Origin: Solen grandis
Lineage: Eukaryota; Mollusca; Bivalvia; Adapedonta; Solenidae
Reading direction: 5' to 3'
DNA: 64,000 nucleotides
NCBI GenBank assembly: GCA_021229015.1
Contig: CM037779.1
Span: forward strand, 1 to 64,000
Shown: one piece after another, positions 34,464 to 45,366 of the stretch
Numbering within the stretch: the first letter of the stretch is position 1
Layout of the letters: every line of letters starts with the position of its first letter
Program-made: the position numbers and the translations under genes
The notes under the pieces: model-generated
The model's input: only the letters and a program-made list of their open reading frames with translations
Told to the model about the DNA's origin: nothing
The model's database searches: none

Positions 34464-35982
34464 TTTTTTATTATTATTATTCTTTCCTTCTTCCTAACTA
34501 AACGCTTATTTTAATATGTTGCAATAGTCCTAGGACGATGAAATTTTTATGGGTTATTAGTCACGTGAGGAAATTTTGATTTCAGTGATTGTCAGCACCC
34601 TATGACGTCACATGACGTCACAGCTAAAAATAGTGAAAAATGGTGTTAGCGCTCTACAGCCGTCATTTATGGTCGGATTTTCTTCAAATTTTCACAGATG
34701 GTACATCTTGAAACTAAGGTGTGCATATCCTGTCAGCTAACCGAAATTCCGATAGACCGAAGTTCTATGGCTGAAATAAGATTCGAACATAGGACCGAAA
34801 ATTTCATTTTAGGATTAAAGAACTTCAGGATGAGATAGAAAATTGAAACTTACGCAGTTCTGCAGAATTTCTCAATATATTTTGAGTCGTGACGTCAAAT
34901 GTCGTCATGTGACGTCATAAGCATACTTCTTAATTTTCATTTTAGGGCAATGATTTCGACATGATGTCAGTTGTTCAGAATAATGAAAATTTTAGAGTTA
35001 TGACAGTAAAGTATGCGCTATTGAACAAAAGCATCTTCAGCACCCTATGACGTCATGTGACGTCAGAGCTAAAAAATATTTAAAAATGGTGTTCGCGCTC
35101 TACAGCGGCCATTTATGGTCGGATTTTCTTCTAATTTTCACAGATGGTACACCTTGAAACTAAGGTGTACATATCCTGCCAGCTTACCGAAATTCCGAAA
35201 AACCGAAGTTCTGTGGCTGAAGTAATATTCGAACATAGGACCAAAAATTTAATTTTAGGATTGAAGAGCTTCAGGATGAGATAGAAAGTTGAAACTTACA
35301 CAGTTTGCAGTTCTGCAGCATTTCTACAAATATTTTGAATCGTGACGTCAGAGGACGTCATAAGCATACCACTTGGGCAATGATTTCGACATGATGCCAG
35401 TTCTTCAGAATAATGAAAATTTCAGAGTTATTGCAGTAAAGTATACGCTTTTGAGCAACAGCATTTTCAGCACCCTATGACGTCACGTGACGTCAGAGCT
35501 AAAAATAGTGAAAAATGGTATTCGCGCTCTACAGCCGCCATTTATGATCAGATTTTCTTCAAATTTTTACAGATTGTACATCTTGAAACTAAGGTGTGAA
35601 TATTTTGTCAGCTAACCTTAATTCCGAAAACCGAAGTATTGTGGCTGAAGTAAGATTCGAACATAGGACCCAAAATTTCATTTTAGGGTTAAAGAACTTT
35701 AATAGAAAGTTGAAACTTACACAGTTTGAAGTTCTGCATAATTTCTACATATATTTCGAGTCGTGACGTCATATGACGTCATAAGCATACTACTACTACT
35801 GCTACTTATTTTTTTTCTTCGTAACGAAACGCTTATTTTTCGCGGAATACAATGTCAATTGTTCAGCATGAACATGAAATACTACCAGAGGTGAGTCATT
35901 ACATGAAACTTCTATCTCCTGCTTTTTGCATTAACACAGGTTGCAGAAAGTCCTATCATTCGTTTAGACGAATGACATCTAG
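34464..35982 (+). mobile_element. A-lineage array (right half of composite), ends in CTAG
   Basis: A units open near 34,603, 35,043 and 35,474, followed by CATACTACTACTACTGCTAC at 35,787, a remnant head, the conserved tail, stem with loop TTTAGA and CTAG at 35,979-35,982. It has the same internal junction as the composite ending at 27,977. Confidence 0.8.
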
Positions 35983-35984
35983 TT

Positions 35985-36013
35985 AGGACTTTCTGCCTAA
36001 AGCAGAAAGTCCT
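35985..36013 (+). repeat. 5' terminal hairpin
   Basis: Perfect 12-bp arms AGGACTTTCTGC and GCAGAAAGTCCT with loop CTAAA. It starts two bases after the preceding CTAG. Confidence 0.85.
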
Positions 36014-37544
36014 ATTGGGTTTGTTATGTTTATTATTATTATTCTTTTCTTCTTCCTAACTAAACGCTTATTTTTATATGATGCAATAGTCCTAGGACGA
36101 TGAAATTTTTATGGCTTATTAGCCACGTGAGGAAATTTTGATTTCAATAATTTTCAGCACCCTATGACGTCACATGACGTCACAGCTAAAAATAGTGAAA
36201 AATGGTGTTCGCGCTCTACAGCCGTCATTTATGGTCGGATTTTCTTCAAATTTTCACAGATGGTACATCTTGAATCAAAGGTGTGCATATCTTGTCAGCT
36301 TACCGAAATTCCGAAAGACCGAAGTTCTGTGGCTGAAATAAGATTCGAACATAGGACCGAAAATTTCATTTTAGGATAAAAGAGCTTCAGGATGAGATAG
36401 AAAGTTGAAACTTACACAGTTTGCAGTTCTGTAGAATTTCTACAAATATTTTGAGTCATGACGTCATATGACGTCATTTGACGTCATAAACATACTTCTT
36501 AATTTTCATTTTAGGGCAATGATTTCGACATGATGCCAGTTGTTCAGAATAACGAAAATTTCAGAGTTATGAAAGTAAAGTATGCGCTTTTGAACAAAAG
36601 CATCTTCAGCACCCTATGACGTCACATGACGTCACAGCAAAAAATAGTGAAAAATGGTGTTCGCGCTCTACAGCCGTCATTTATGGTCAGATTTTCTTCA
36701 AATTTTCACAGACGGTACATTTTGAAACTCAGGTGTGCATATCCTGTCAGCTAACCGAACTTCCAAAAGACCGAAGTTCTGTGGCTGAAATAAGATTCGA
36801 ACATAGGACCGAAAATTTCATTTTAGGATTAAAGAACTTCAGGATGAGATAGAAAGTTGAAACTTACACAGTTTGCAGTTCTGCAGAATTTCTACATACA
36901 TCTTGAGTTTTGACGTGATATGACGTCATTTGACGTCATAAGCATACTTCTTAATTTTCATTTTAGGGCAATGATATTGACATGATGCCAATTGTTCAGA
37001 ATAACGAAAATTTCAGAGTTATGAAAGTACGGTATGCCCTTTTGAACAAAAGCATCTTTAGCACACTATGACGTCATGTGACGTCAGAGCTAAAAATAGT
37101 GAAAAATGGTGTTCTACAGCCGCCATTTATGGTCGGATTTTCTTCAAATTTTCACAGATTGTACATCTTGAAAGTTAAGTGTGCATATCCTGTCAGCTAA
37201 CCGAAATTCTGAAAGACCGAAGTTCTGTGGCTGAAATAAGATTCGAATATTGGACCGAAAATTTCATTTTAGGATTAGAGAGCTTCAGGATGAGATAGAA
37301 AGTTGAAACTTAAATTTAATTTCTACATATGTTTAGAGTTATGACGTCATATGACGTCATGTGACGTCACAGACTAATACTTAGTTCTTATCATTTGCAC
37401 TAATTTCGGAAATAATGTCAATTGTTCAGCATGAACATGAAATACTACCAGAGGTGAGTCATTACATGAAACTTCTATCTCCTGCTTTTTGCATTAACAC
37501 AGCTTGCAGAAAGTCCTATCATTCGTTTCACGAATGACATCTAG
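36014..37544 (+). mobile_element. A-lineage element with complete termini, 1.56 kb
   Basis: Together with the hairpin at 35,985 this is a complete element. The head has GATGCAATAGTCCTAGG. Three A units open near 36,162, 36,614 and 37,066, followed by the tail, the stem TCATTCG/CGAATGA and CTAG at 37,541-37,544, then (TTA)n. The third unit has small deletions. Confidence 0.8.
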
Positions 37545-39698
37545 TTATTATTATTATTATTCTTTTCTTCTTCCTAACTAAACGCTTATTTTAATATGTT
37601 GCAATGGACCTAGGACGATGAAATTTTTATGGCTTATTAGTCACGTGAGGAAATTTTGATTTCAATGATTTTCAGCACCCTATGACGTCACATGACGTCA
37701 CAGCTAAAAATAGTGAAAAATGGTGTTCGCGCTCTACAGCCGTCATTTATGGTCGGATTTTCTTCAAATTTTCACAGATGGTACATCTTGAATCAAAGGT
37801 GTGCATATCCTGTCAGCTAACCGAAATTCCGAAAGACCGAAGTTCTGTGGCTGAAATAAGATTCGAACATAGGTCCGAAAATTTCATTTTAAGATTAAAG
37901 AGCTTCAGGATGAGATAGAAAGTTGAAACTTACACAGTTTGCAGTTCTGCAGAATTTCTACAAATATTTTCAGTCAGAACGTCATATGACGTCATGTGAC
38001 GTCATAAGCATACTTCTTAATTTTCATTTTAGGGCAATGATTTTGACATGATGCCAGTTGTTCAGAATAATGAAAATTTCAGAGTTATGAAAGTAAAGTA
38101 TGCGCTTTTGAACAAAAGCATCTTCAGCACCCTATGACGTCACATGACGTCACAGCTAAAAATAGTGAAAAATGGTGTTCGCGCTCTATAGCCGCCATTT
38201 ATGGTCGGATTTTCTTCAAATTTTCACAGATGGTACATCTTGAATCAAAGGTGTGCATTTCCTGTCAGCTAACCGAAATTCCGAAAGACCGAAGTTCTGT
38301 GGCTGAAATAAGATTCGAACATAGGTCCGAAAATTTCATTTTAGGATTAAAGAGCTTCAGGATGAGATAGAAAGTTGAAACTTACACAGTTTGCAGTTCT
38401 GCAGAATTTCTACAAATATTTTCAGTCAGAACGTCATATGACGTCATGTGACGTCATAAGCATACTTCTTAATTTTCATTTTAGGGCAATGATTTTGACA
38501 TGATGCCAGTTGTTCAGAATAATGAAAATTTCAGAGTTATGAAAGTAAAGTATGCGCTTTTGAACAAAAGCATCTTCAGCACCCTATGACGTCACATGAC
38601 GTCACAGCTAAAAATAGTGAAAAATGGTGTTCGCGCTCTATAGCCGCCATTTATGGTCGAATTTTCTTCAAATTTTCACAGATGGTACATCTTGAATCAA
38701 AGGTGTGCATATCCTGTCAGCTAACCGAAATTCCGAAAGACCGAAGTTCTGTGGCTGAAATAAGATTCGAACATAGGACCGAAAATTTCATTTTAGGATT
38801 AAAGAGCTTCAGGATGAGATAGAAAGATGAAACTTACACAGTTTGCAGTTGTGCAAAATTTCTACAAATTTTTGGAGTCGGAACTTCATATGACGTCATA
38901 TGACGTCATAAGCATACTTCTTAATTTTCATATTAGGGCAATGATTTCGACATGATGCCAGTTGTTCAGAATAATGAAAATTTCAGAGTTATGATAGTAA
39001 AGTATGCGCTTTTGAACAAAAGCATCTTCAGCACCTTTTGACGTCACATGACGTCACAGCTAAAAATAGTGAAAAATGGTGTTCGCGCATACAGCCGTCA
39101 TTTATGATCGGATTTTCTTCAAATTTTCACAGATGGTACATCTTGAAACTAAGGTGTGCATATCCATCCTGTCAGCTAACCGAAACTCCGAAAGACCGAA
39201 GTTCTGTGGCGGAAATAAGATTCGAACAAAGGACCGAAAATTTCATTTTAGGATTAAAGAGCTTCAGGATGAGATAGAAAGTTGAAACTTACACAGTTTG
39301 CAGTTCTGCAGAATTTCTACAAATACCTTGAGTTTTGACGTCATATGAGGTCATTTGACGTCATAAGCATACTTCTTAATTTTCATTTTAGGGCAATGAT
39401 TTCGACATGATGCCAGTTGTTCAGAATAATGAAAATTTCAGAGTTATGAAAGTAAAGTATACGCTTTTGAAGAAGAGAATTTTCAGTACCCTATGACGTC
39501 ATGTGTCGTCAGAGCTAAAAATAGTGTAATACTTAGTTCTTATCATTTGCACTTATTTCGGAATATAATGTCAATTGTTCAGCATGAACATGAAATACTA
39601 CCAGAGGTGAGTCATTACATGAAACTTCTATCTCCTGCTTTTTGCATTAACACAGCTTGCAGAAAGTCCTATCATTCGTTTTCACGAATGACATCTAG
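37545..39698 (+). mobile_element. A-lineage element with near-identical 452-bp units
   Basis: Units open at 37,680, 38,132, 38,584 and 39,036 with a constant 452-bp spacing, and the first three differ at only a few positions. A partial unit near 39,490 runs into the tail and CTAG at 39,695-39,698. Such local homogeneity, compared with other elements, points to recent unit duplication or conversion within this copy. Confidence 0.8.
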
Positions 39699-41690
39699 TT
39701 ATTATTATTATTATTCTTTTCTTCTTCCTAACTAAACGCTTATTTTTATATGTTGCAATAGTCCTAGGACGATGAAATTTTTATGGCTTATTAGTCACGT
39801 GAGGAAATTTTGATTTCAATGATTTTCAGCACCCTATGACGTCACATGACGTCACAGCTAAAAATAGTGAAAAATGGTGTTCGCGCTCTACAGCCGTCAT
39901 TTATGGTCGGATTTTCTTCAAATTTTTACTGATGGTACATCTTGAATCAAAGGTGTGCATATCCTGTCAGCTAACCGAAATTCCGAAAGACCGAAGTTCT
40001 GTGGCTGAAATAAGATTCGAACATAGGACCGAAAATTTCATTTTAGGATAAAAGAGCTTCAGGATGAGATAGAAAGTTGAAACTTACACAGTTTGCAGTT
40101 CTGCAGAATTTCTACAAATATTTTGAGGCGTGACGTCATATGACGTCATGTGACGTCATAAGCATACTTCTTAATTTTCATTTTAGGGAAATGATTTCGA
40201 CATGATGCCAGTTGTTCAGAATAATGAAAATTTCAGAGTTATGAAAGGAAAGTATGCGCTTTTGAACAAAAGCATCTTCAGCACCCTATGACGTCATGTG
40301 ACGTCACAGCTAAAAATAGTGAAAAAAGGTGTTCGCGCTCTACAGCCGTCATTTATGGTCGGATTTTCTTCAAATTTTCACAGATGGTACATCTTGAATC
40401 AAAGGTGTGCATATCCTGTCAGCTAACCGAAATTCCGAAAGACCGAAGTTCTTTGGCTGAAATAAGATTCGAACATAGGACCGAAAATTTCATTTTAGTA
40501 TAAAAGAGCTTCAGGATGAGATGGAAAGTTGAAACTTACACAGTTTGCAGTTCTGCAGAATTTCTACAAAAATTTTGAGTCGTGACGTCATATGAAGTCG
40601 TGTGACGTCATAAGCATACTTCTTAATTTTCATTTTTGGGCAATGATTTCGACATGATGCCAGTTGTTCAGAATAATGAAAATTTCAGAGTTATGAAAGC
40701 AAAGTATGCGCTTTTGAACAAAAGCATCTTCAGCACCCTATGACGTCACATGACGTCACAGCAAAAAATAGTGAAAAATGGTGTTTACGCTCTACAGCCG
40801 TCATTTATGGTCGGATTTTCTTCAAATTTTCACAGATGGTACATTTGAAACTCAGGTGTGCATATCCTGTCAACTAACCGAAATTCCCAAAGACCGAAGT
40901 TCTGTGGCTGAAATAAGATTCGAACAAAGGACCGATAATTTCATTTTAGGATTAAAGAGCTTCAGGATCAGATAGAAAGTTGAAACTTACACAGTTTACA
41001 GTTCTGCAGAATTTCTACATATATCTTGAGTCTTGACGTCATATGACGTCTTGTGACGTCATAAGCATACTTCTTAATTTTCATTTTTGGGCAATGATTT
41101 TGACATGATGCCAGTTGTTCAGAATAACGAAAATTTCAGAGCTATGACAGTAAAATATGCCCTTTTGAACGAAAGCATCTTTAGCACACTATGACGTCAT
41201 GTGACGTCAGAGCTAAATATAGTGAAAAATGGTGTTCACGCTCTACAGCCGCTATTTATGGTCGGATTTTCTTCAAATTTTCACAGATGGTACATCTTAA
41301 AAGTTAGGTGTGCATATCCTGTCAGCTAATCGAAATTCCGAAAGACCGAAGTTCTGTGGCTGAAATAAGATTCGAACATAGGACCGAAAATTTCATTTTA
41401 GGATTAGAGAGCTTCAGGATGAGATAGAAAGTTGAAACTTAAACAGTTTGCAGTTCTGCAGAATTTCTACATATGTTTAGAGTTATGATATCATATGTCG
41501 TCATGTGACGTCACAGACTAATACTTAGTTCTTATCATTTGCACTAATTTCGGAATATAATGTCAATTGTTCAGCATGAACATGAAATACTACCAGAGGT
41601 GAGTCATTACATGAAACTTCTATCTCCTGCTTTTTGCATTAACACAGCTTGCAGAAAGTCCTATCATTCGTTTTCACGAATGACATCTAG
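39699..41690 (+). mobile_element. A-lineage element, 1.99 kb, ends in CTAG
   Basis: Four units open near 39,834, 40,286, 40,738 and 41,190, with the same sequence of unit variants as 10,687-12,668 and 2,467-4,464. The tail ends in the stem and CTAG at 41,687-41,690, followed by TT and the next hairpin. Confidence 0.8.
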
Positions 41691-41692
41691 TT

Positions 41693-43435
41693 AGGGCTTT
41701 CTGCTTTCCGCAGAAAGACCTATTGGGTTTGTTCTGTCTTTTATTATTATTATTATTCTTTTTTTCCAACCTTTTCATGTTGTTATTTCATTAAGTTGCT
41801 GAAGGTCTAGGACAAAGAAATTCTATCAACAGACACCTGAAGCAATGGCATTTTGGAATATGTTATTTTTATCTTCACATGACGTCACATGACGTCAGAA
41901 CTGAAAATAGCTACCAAAGTTTGTACGCGCTGTACAGCCGTCATTTATGGACGGATTGTCATGGAATTTTCACAGAAGTTATATATTAAGAACTCATTGT
42001 GCAGGATTATATAGGTTTGCCAAGATTCGAAAGAACTAAGGTTCTATGGCGAATCCAAGATTCGAACCAAGGACGTCAAATTTCAAATCCATATAAAATC
42101 GATTCTAGATGAGATAGAAAGTTGATATTTGACGAGATTATTTCTCTCTGTGTTTCCTTTGCATTTTGTAAAGATGAACGTCATAGTACGTCATATGACG
42201 TCATCAAGTTGTATAGAATTTCCGATTCCTTGATGTCAATTTACTCATGTTGCAAAGCTTCATAGACAATGAAAATTAAATGTACTATGTAGGTAATCAT
42301 GGACATTTAGATTCAATATTTAAAATTTTCATATGACGTCACATGACGTCAGAACTAAAAATAGCAACCAAAGTTTGTACGCGCTGTACAGCCGTCATTT
42401 ATGGACAGATTGGCATGGAATTTTCACAGAAGTTATATATTACGATCTCATTGTGCAGGATTATATAGGTTTGCCAAGATTCGAAAAAACAAAGGTTCTT
42501 TGGCGAATCCAAGTTCGAACCAAGGACGTCAAATTTTAAATACGTATAAAATCGTTTCTAGATGAGATAGAAAGTTGATATTTGGCGAGCTTATACGTCT
42601 CTGTGTTTCCTTTTCATTTTGTAAAGATGAACGTCATATGACGTCATATGACGTCATCAAGTTGTAAAGAATTTCCGATTTCTTGATGTCAATTTTACTC
42701 ATGTTGCAAAGCTTCATAGATAATGAAAATTAAATGTCCTTTGTACATAATCAGGAACATTTAGATTCAATGTTTAAAATTTTCATATGACGTCACATGA
42801 CGTCAGAACTATAAATAACTACTAAAGTTTGTCCGCTCTGTACAGCCGTCATTTATTGATAGATTGGCATGGAATCTTCACAGAAGTTATATATTATGAC
42901 CTCATTGTGCAGGATTATATTTTCTTTGGCGTAACCAAGATTCGAACCAAGGACGTCAAATTTTAAATACGTATAAAATCGTTTCTAGATGAGATAGAAA
43001 TTTGATATTTGGCGAGCTTATACGTCTCTGTGTGTCCTTTGCATTTTGTAAAGATAAACTTCATATGACGTCATATGACGTCATCAAATTGTAGATAATT
43101 TCCGATTCCTGAATGTCAATTTACTCATGTTGCAAAGGTTCATAGACAATGAAAATTTAATGTCCTATGTAGGTAATCATGAACATTAAGATTTAATGAT
43201 TAAAATTTTCATATGACGTCACATGACATCAAAACTTAAAAAAGCTACCAAAGTTCATCCGCGCTGTACAGCCGTCATTTATGGACGGATTGGCATGGAA
43301 TTTTCACAGAAGTTATATATTACGACTTCATTGTGCAGGAATATTATAGGTTTGCCAAAATTCGAAAAACACCAGGTTTGTCATGGTTTGCAGTGCAGAA
43401 AGCCCTATCTTTTGTTCAAAACAAAAGAAGTCTAG
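41693..43435 (+). mobile_element. Complete C-lineage element, 1.74 kb
   Basis: The 5' hairpin at 41,693-41,721 has outer arm AGGGCTTTCTGC, loop TTTCC and inner arm GCAGAAAGACCT (one mismatch). The C head (TTTTTCCAACC) and four units with CRE clusters near 41,880, 42,333, 42,787 and 43,215 follow. The 3' end has GCAGAAAGCCCTAT, the stem CTTTTGTT/AACAAAAG and CTAG at 43,432-43,435. The outer 5' arm pairs perfectly with GCAGAAAGCCCT at the 3' end. It sits exactly between TT and TTATTC. This is the best-defined full-length member in the window. Confidence 0.85.
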
Positions 43436-43467
43436 TTATTCTTCTGCTTCTTCTTCTTCTTCTTATT

Positions 43468-43741
43468 AGGGCTTTCTGCTTTTCGCAGAAAGACCTTTTG
43501 GGTTTGTTCTGTCTTTTATTATTAGGACTTTCTGCCCTTTCGGCAGAAAGTCCTATTGGGTTTGTACTGTTTTTTATTATTAGGACTTTCTGCCTAAAGC
43601 AGAAAGTCCTTTGGGTTTGTACTGTTTATTCTTCTTCTTCTTATTAGGACTTTCTGCCTACAAGCAGAAAGTCCTATTGGGTTTTGTACTGTTTATTCTT
43701 CTTCTTCTTATTAGGACTTTCTGCCTACAGGCAGAAAGTCA
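43468..43741 (+). repeat. Array of five 5' hairpins with different loops
   Basis: Hairpins lie at 43,468-43,496 (AGGGC arm, loop TTTTC), 43,524-43,552 (CCCTTTCGG), 43,582-43,610 (CTAAA), 43,646-43,675 (CTACAA) and 43,713-43,741 (CTACAG). Each is preceded by TTATT and followed by TTGGGTTTGT(T/A)CTGT and a short ATT or CTT tract. Outer arms are AGGACTTTCTGC except the first. Spacing is 56-67 bp. The loop types match those found elsewhere at the heads of C, D and A/B elements, so these are left ends of different subfamilies, not simple tandem duplicates. Confidence 0.8.
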
Positions 43742-45366
43742 TATTGGGTTTGTACTGTCTTTTATTATTATTATTCTTTTTTTCCAACCTTTTCATGTTG
43801 TTATTTCATTAAGTTGCTGAAGGTCTAGGACAAAGAAATTCTATCAACAGACCCCTGAAGCAATGGCATTTTGGAATATATCATTTTTATCTTTACATGA
43901 CGTCACATGACGTCAGAACTAAAAAAAGCTACCAAAGTTTGTACGCGCTGTACAGCCGTCATTTATGGACAGATTGGCATGAAATTTTCACAGAAGTTAT
44001 ATATTACGACCTCATTGTGCAGGATTATATAGGTTTGCCAAGGTTCGAAAGAACTAAGGTTCTATGGCGAATCCAAGATTCGAACCCAAATTTAAAATAA
44101 AAATTGGTTTCCTTTGCATTATGTAAAGATGAACGTCTTTGACGTCATCAAGTTGTATAGAATTTCCGATTTCTTGATGTCAATTTACTCATGTTGCAAG
44201 GGTTCATAAACAATGGAAATTGAAAGTCCTTTGTAGGTGATCATGTTAATTTTTATCCATTGTTGAAAATTTTCTTATGACGTCACATGACGTCAGAACT
44301 AAAAATAGCTACCAAAGTTTGTACGCGCTGTACAGCCGTCATTTATGGACGGATTGGCATGGAATTTTCACAGAAGTTATATATTACGATCTCATTATGC
44401 AGGATTATATAGGTTTGCCAGGATTCGAAAAAGCAAAGGTTCTATGGCGAATCCAAGATTCGAACCAAGCACGTCAAATTTCAAATACGTATAAAATCGT
44501 TTCTAGATGAGATAGAAAGTTGATATTTGGCGATATTATATATCTCTGTGTTTCCTTTGCATTTTGAAAGTAATACATTGTATAGAATTTCCGATTTCTT
44601 GATGTCAATTTTCAACATGTTGCAAAGCTTCATAGACAATGCAAATTAAATGTCCTTTGTACATAATCAGGAACATTTAGATTCAATGTTTAAAATTTTC
44701 ATATGACGTCACATGACGTCAGAACTATTAATAACTACCAAAGTTTGTCCGCTTTGTACAGCCGTCATTTATTGATAGATTGGCATGGAATCTTCACAGA
44801 AGTTATATATTACGACCTCATTGTGCATGATTCTATAGGTTTGCCAAGATTCGAAAGAACTAAGGTTCTTTGACGAATCCAAGATTCGAACCAAGGAGGT
44901 CAAATTTTAAATACGTATAAAATCGTTTCTAGATGAGATAGAAATTTGATATTTAGCGAGCTTATACGTCTTTGTTTCCTTTGCATTTTGTAAAGATGAA
45001 CGTCATATGACGTCATCAAATTGTAGAGAATTTCCGATTCCTGAATGTCAATGTACTCATGTTGCAAAGGTTCATAGACAATGAAAATTTAATGTCCTAT
45101 GTAGGTAATCATGAACATTAAGATTTAATGAGTAAAATTTTCATATGACGTCACATGACATCAAAACTTAAAAATGCTACCAAAGTTCATCTGCGCTGCA
45201 CAGCCGTCATTTATGGACGGATTGGCATGGAATTTTCACAGAAGTTATATATTACGACTTCATTGTGCAGGATTATATAGGTTTGCCAAAATTCGAAAAA
45301 CACCAGGTTTGTCATGGTTTGCAGTGCAGAAAGCCCTATCTTTTGTTCAAAACAAAAGAAGTCTAG
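43742..45366 (+). mobile_element. C-lineage element body, ends in CTAG
   Basis: The C head (TTTTTTTCCAACC) follows GTCTTTTATTATT. C units have CRE clusters near 43,897, 44,280, 44,703 and 45,146. The second junction is shortened at 44,085-44,110. The 3' end is GCAGAAAGCCCTAT, stem CTTTTGTT/AACAAAAG and CTAG at 45,363-45,366, then (TTA)n. Its matching AGGGC 5' hairpin is most likely the one at 43,468, separated by four inserted hairpins. Confidence 0.75.

Noticed and set aside
36164..39277. Recurring short ORF starting MTSHDVTAKNSEKWC, 71-78 codons, in each A unit; related ORFs in B and C units
   Set aside because: The homologous DNA (CTACAGCCGTCATTTATGG) is read in a different frame in C (SRHLW) from that in A (TAVIY), and indels break it in other copies. 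The ATG comes from the TATGACGTCA palindrome. Shared DNA, not shared protein, explains the repeats of this ORF.
43333..43820. Hydrophobic ORFs rich in Leu/Phe (LLLLLLLIRAF, FFFLLGLSA)
   Set aside because: They are translations of (CTT)n/(ATT)n and the 5' hairpin array.
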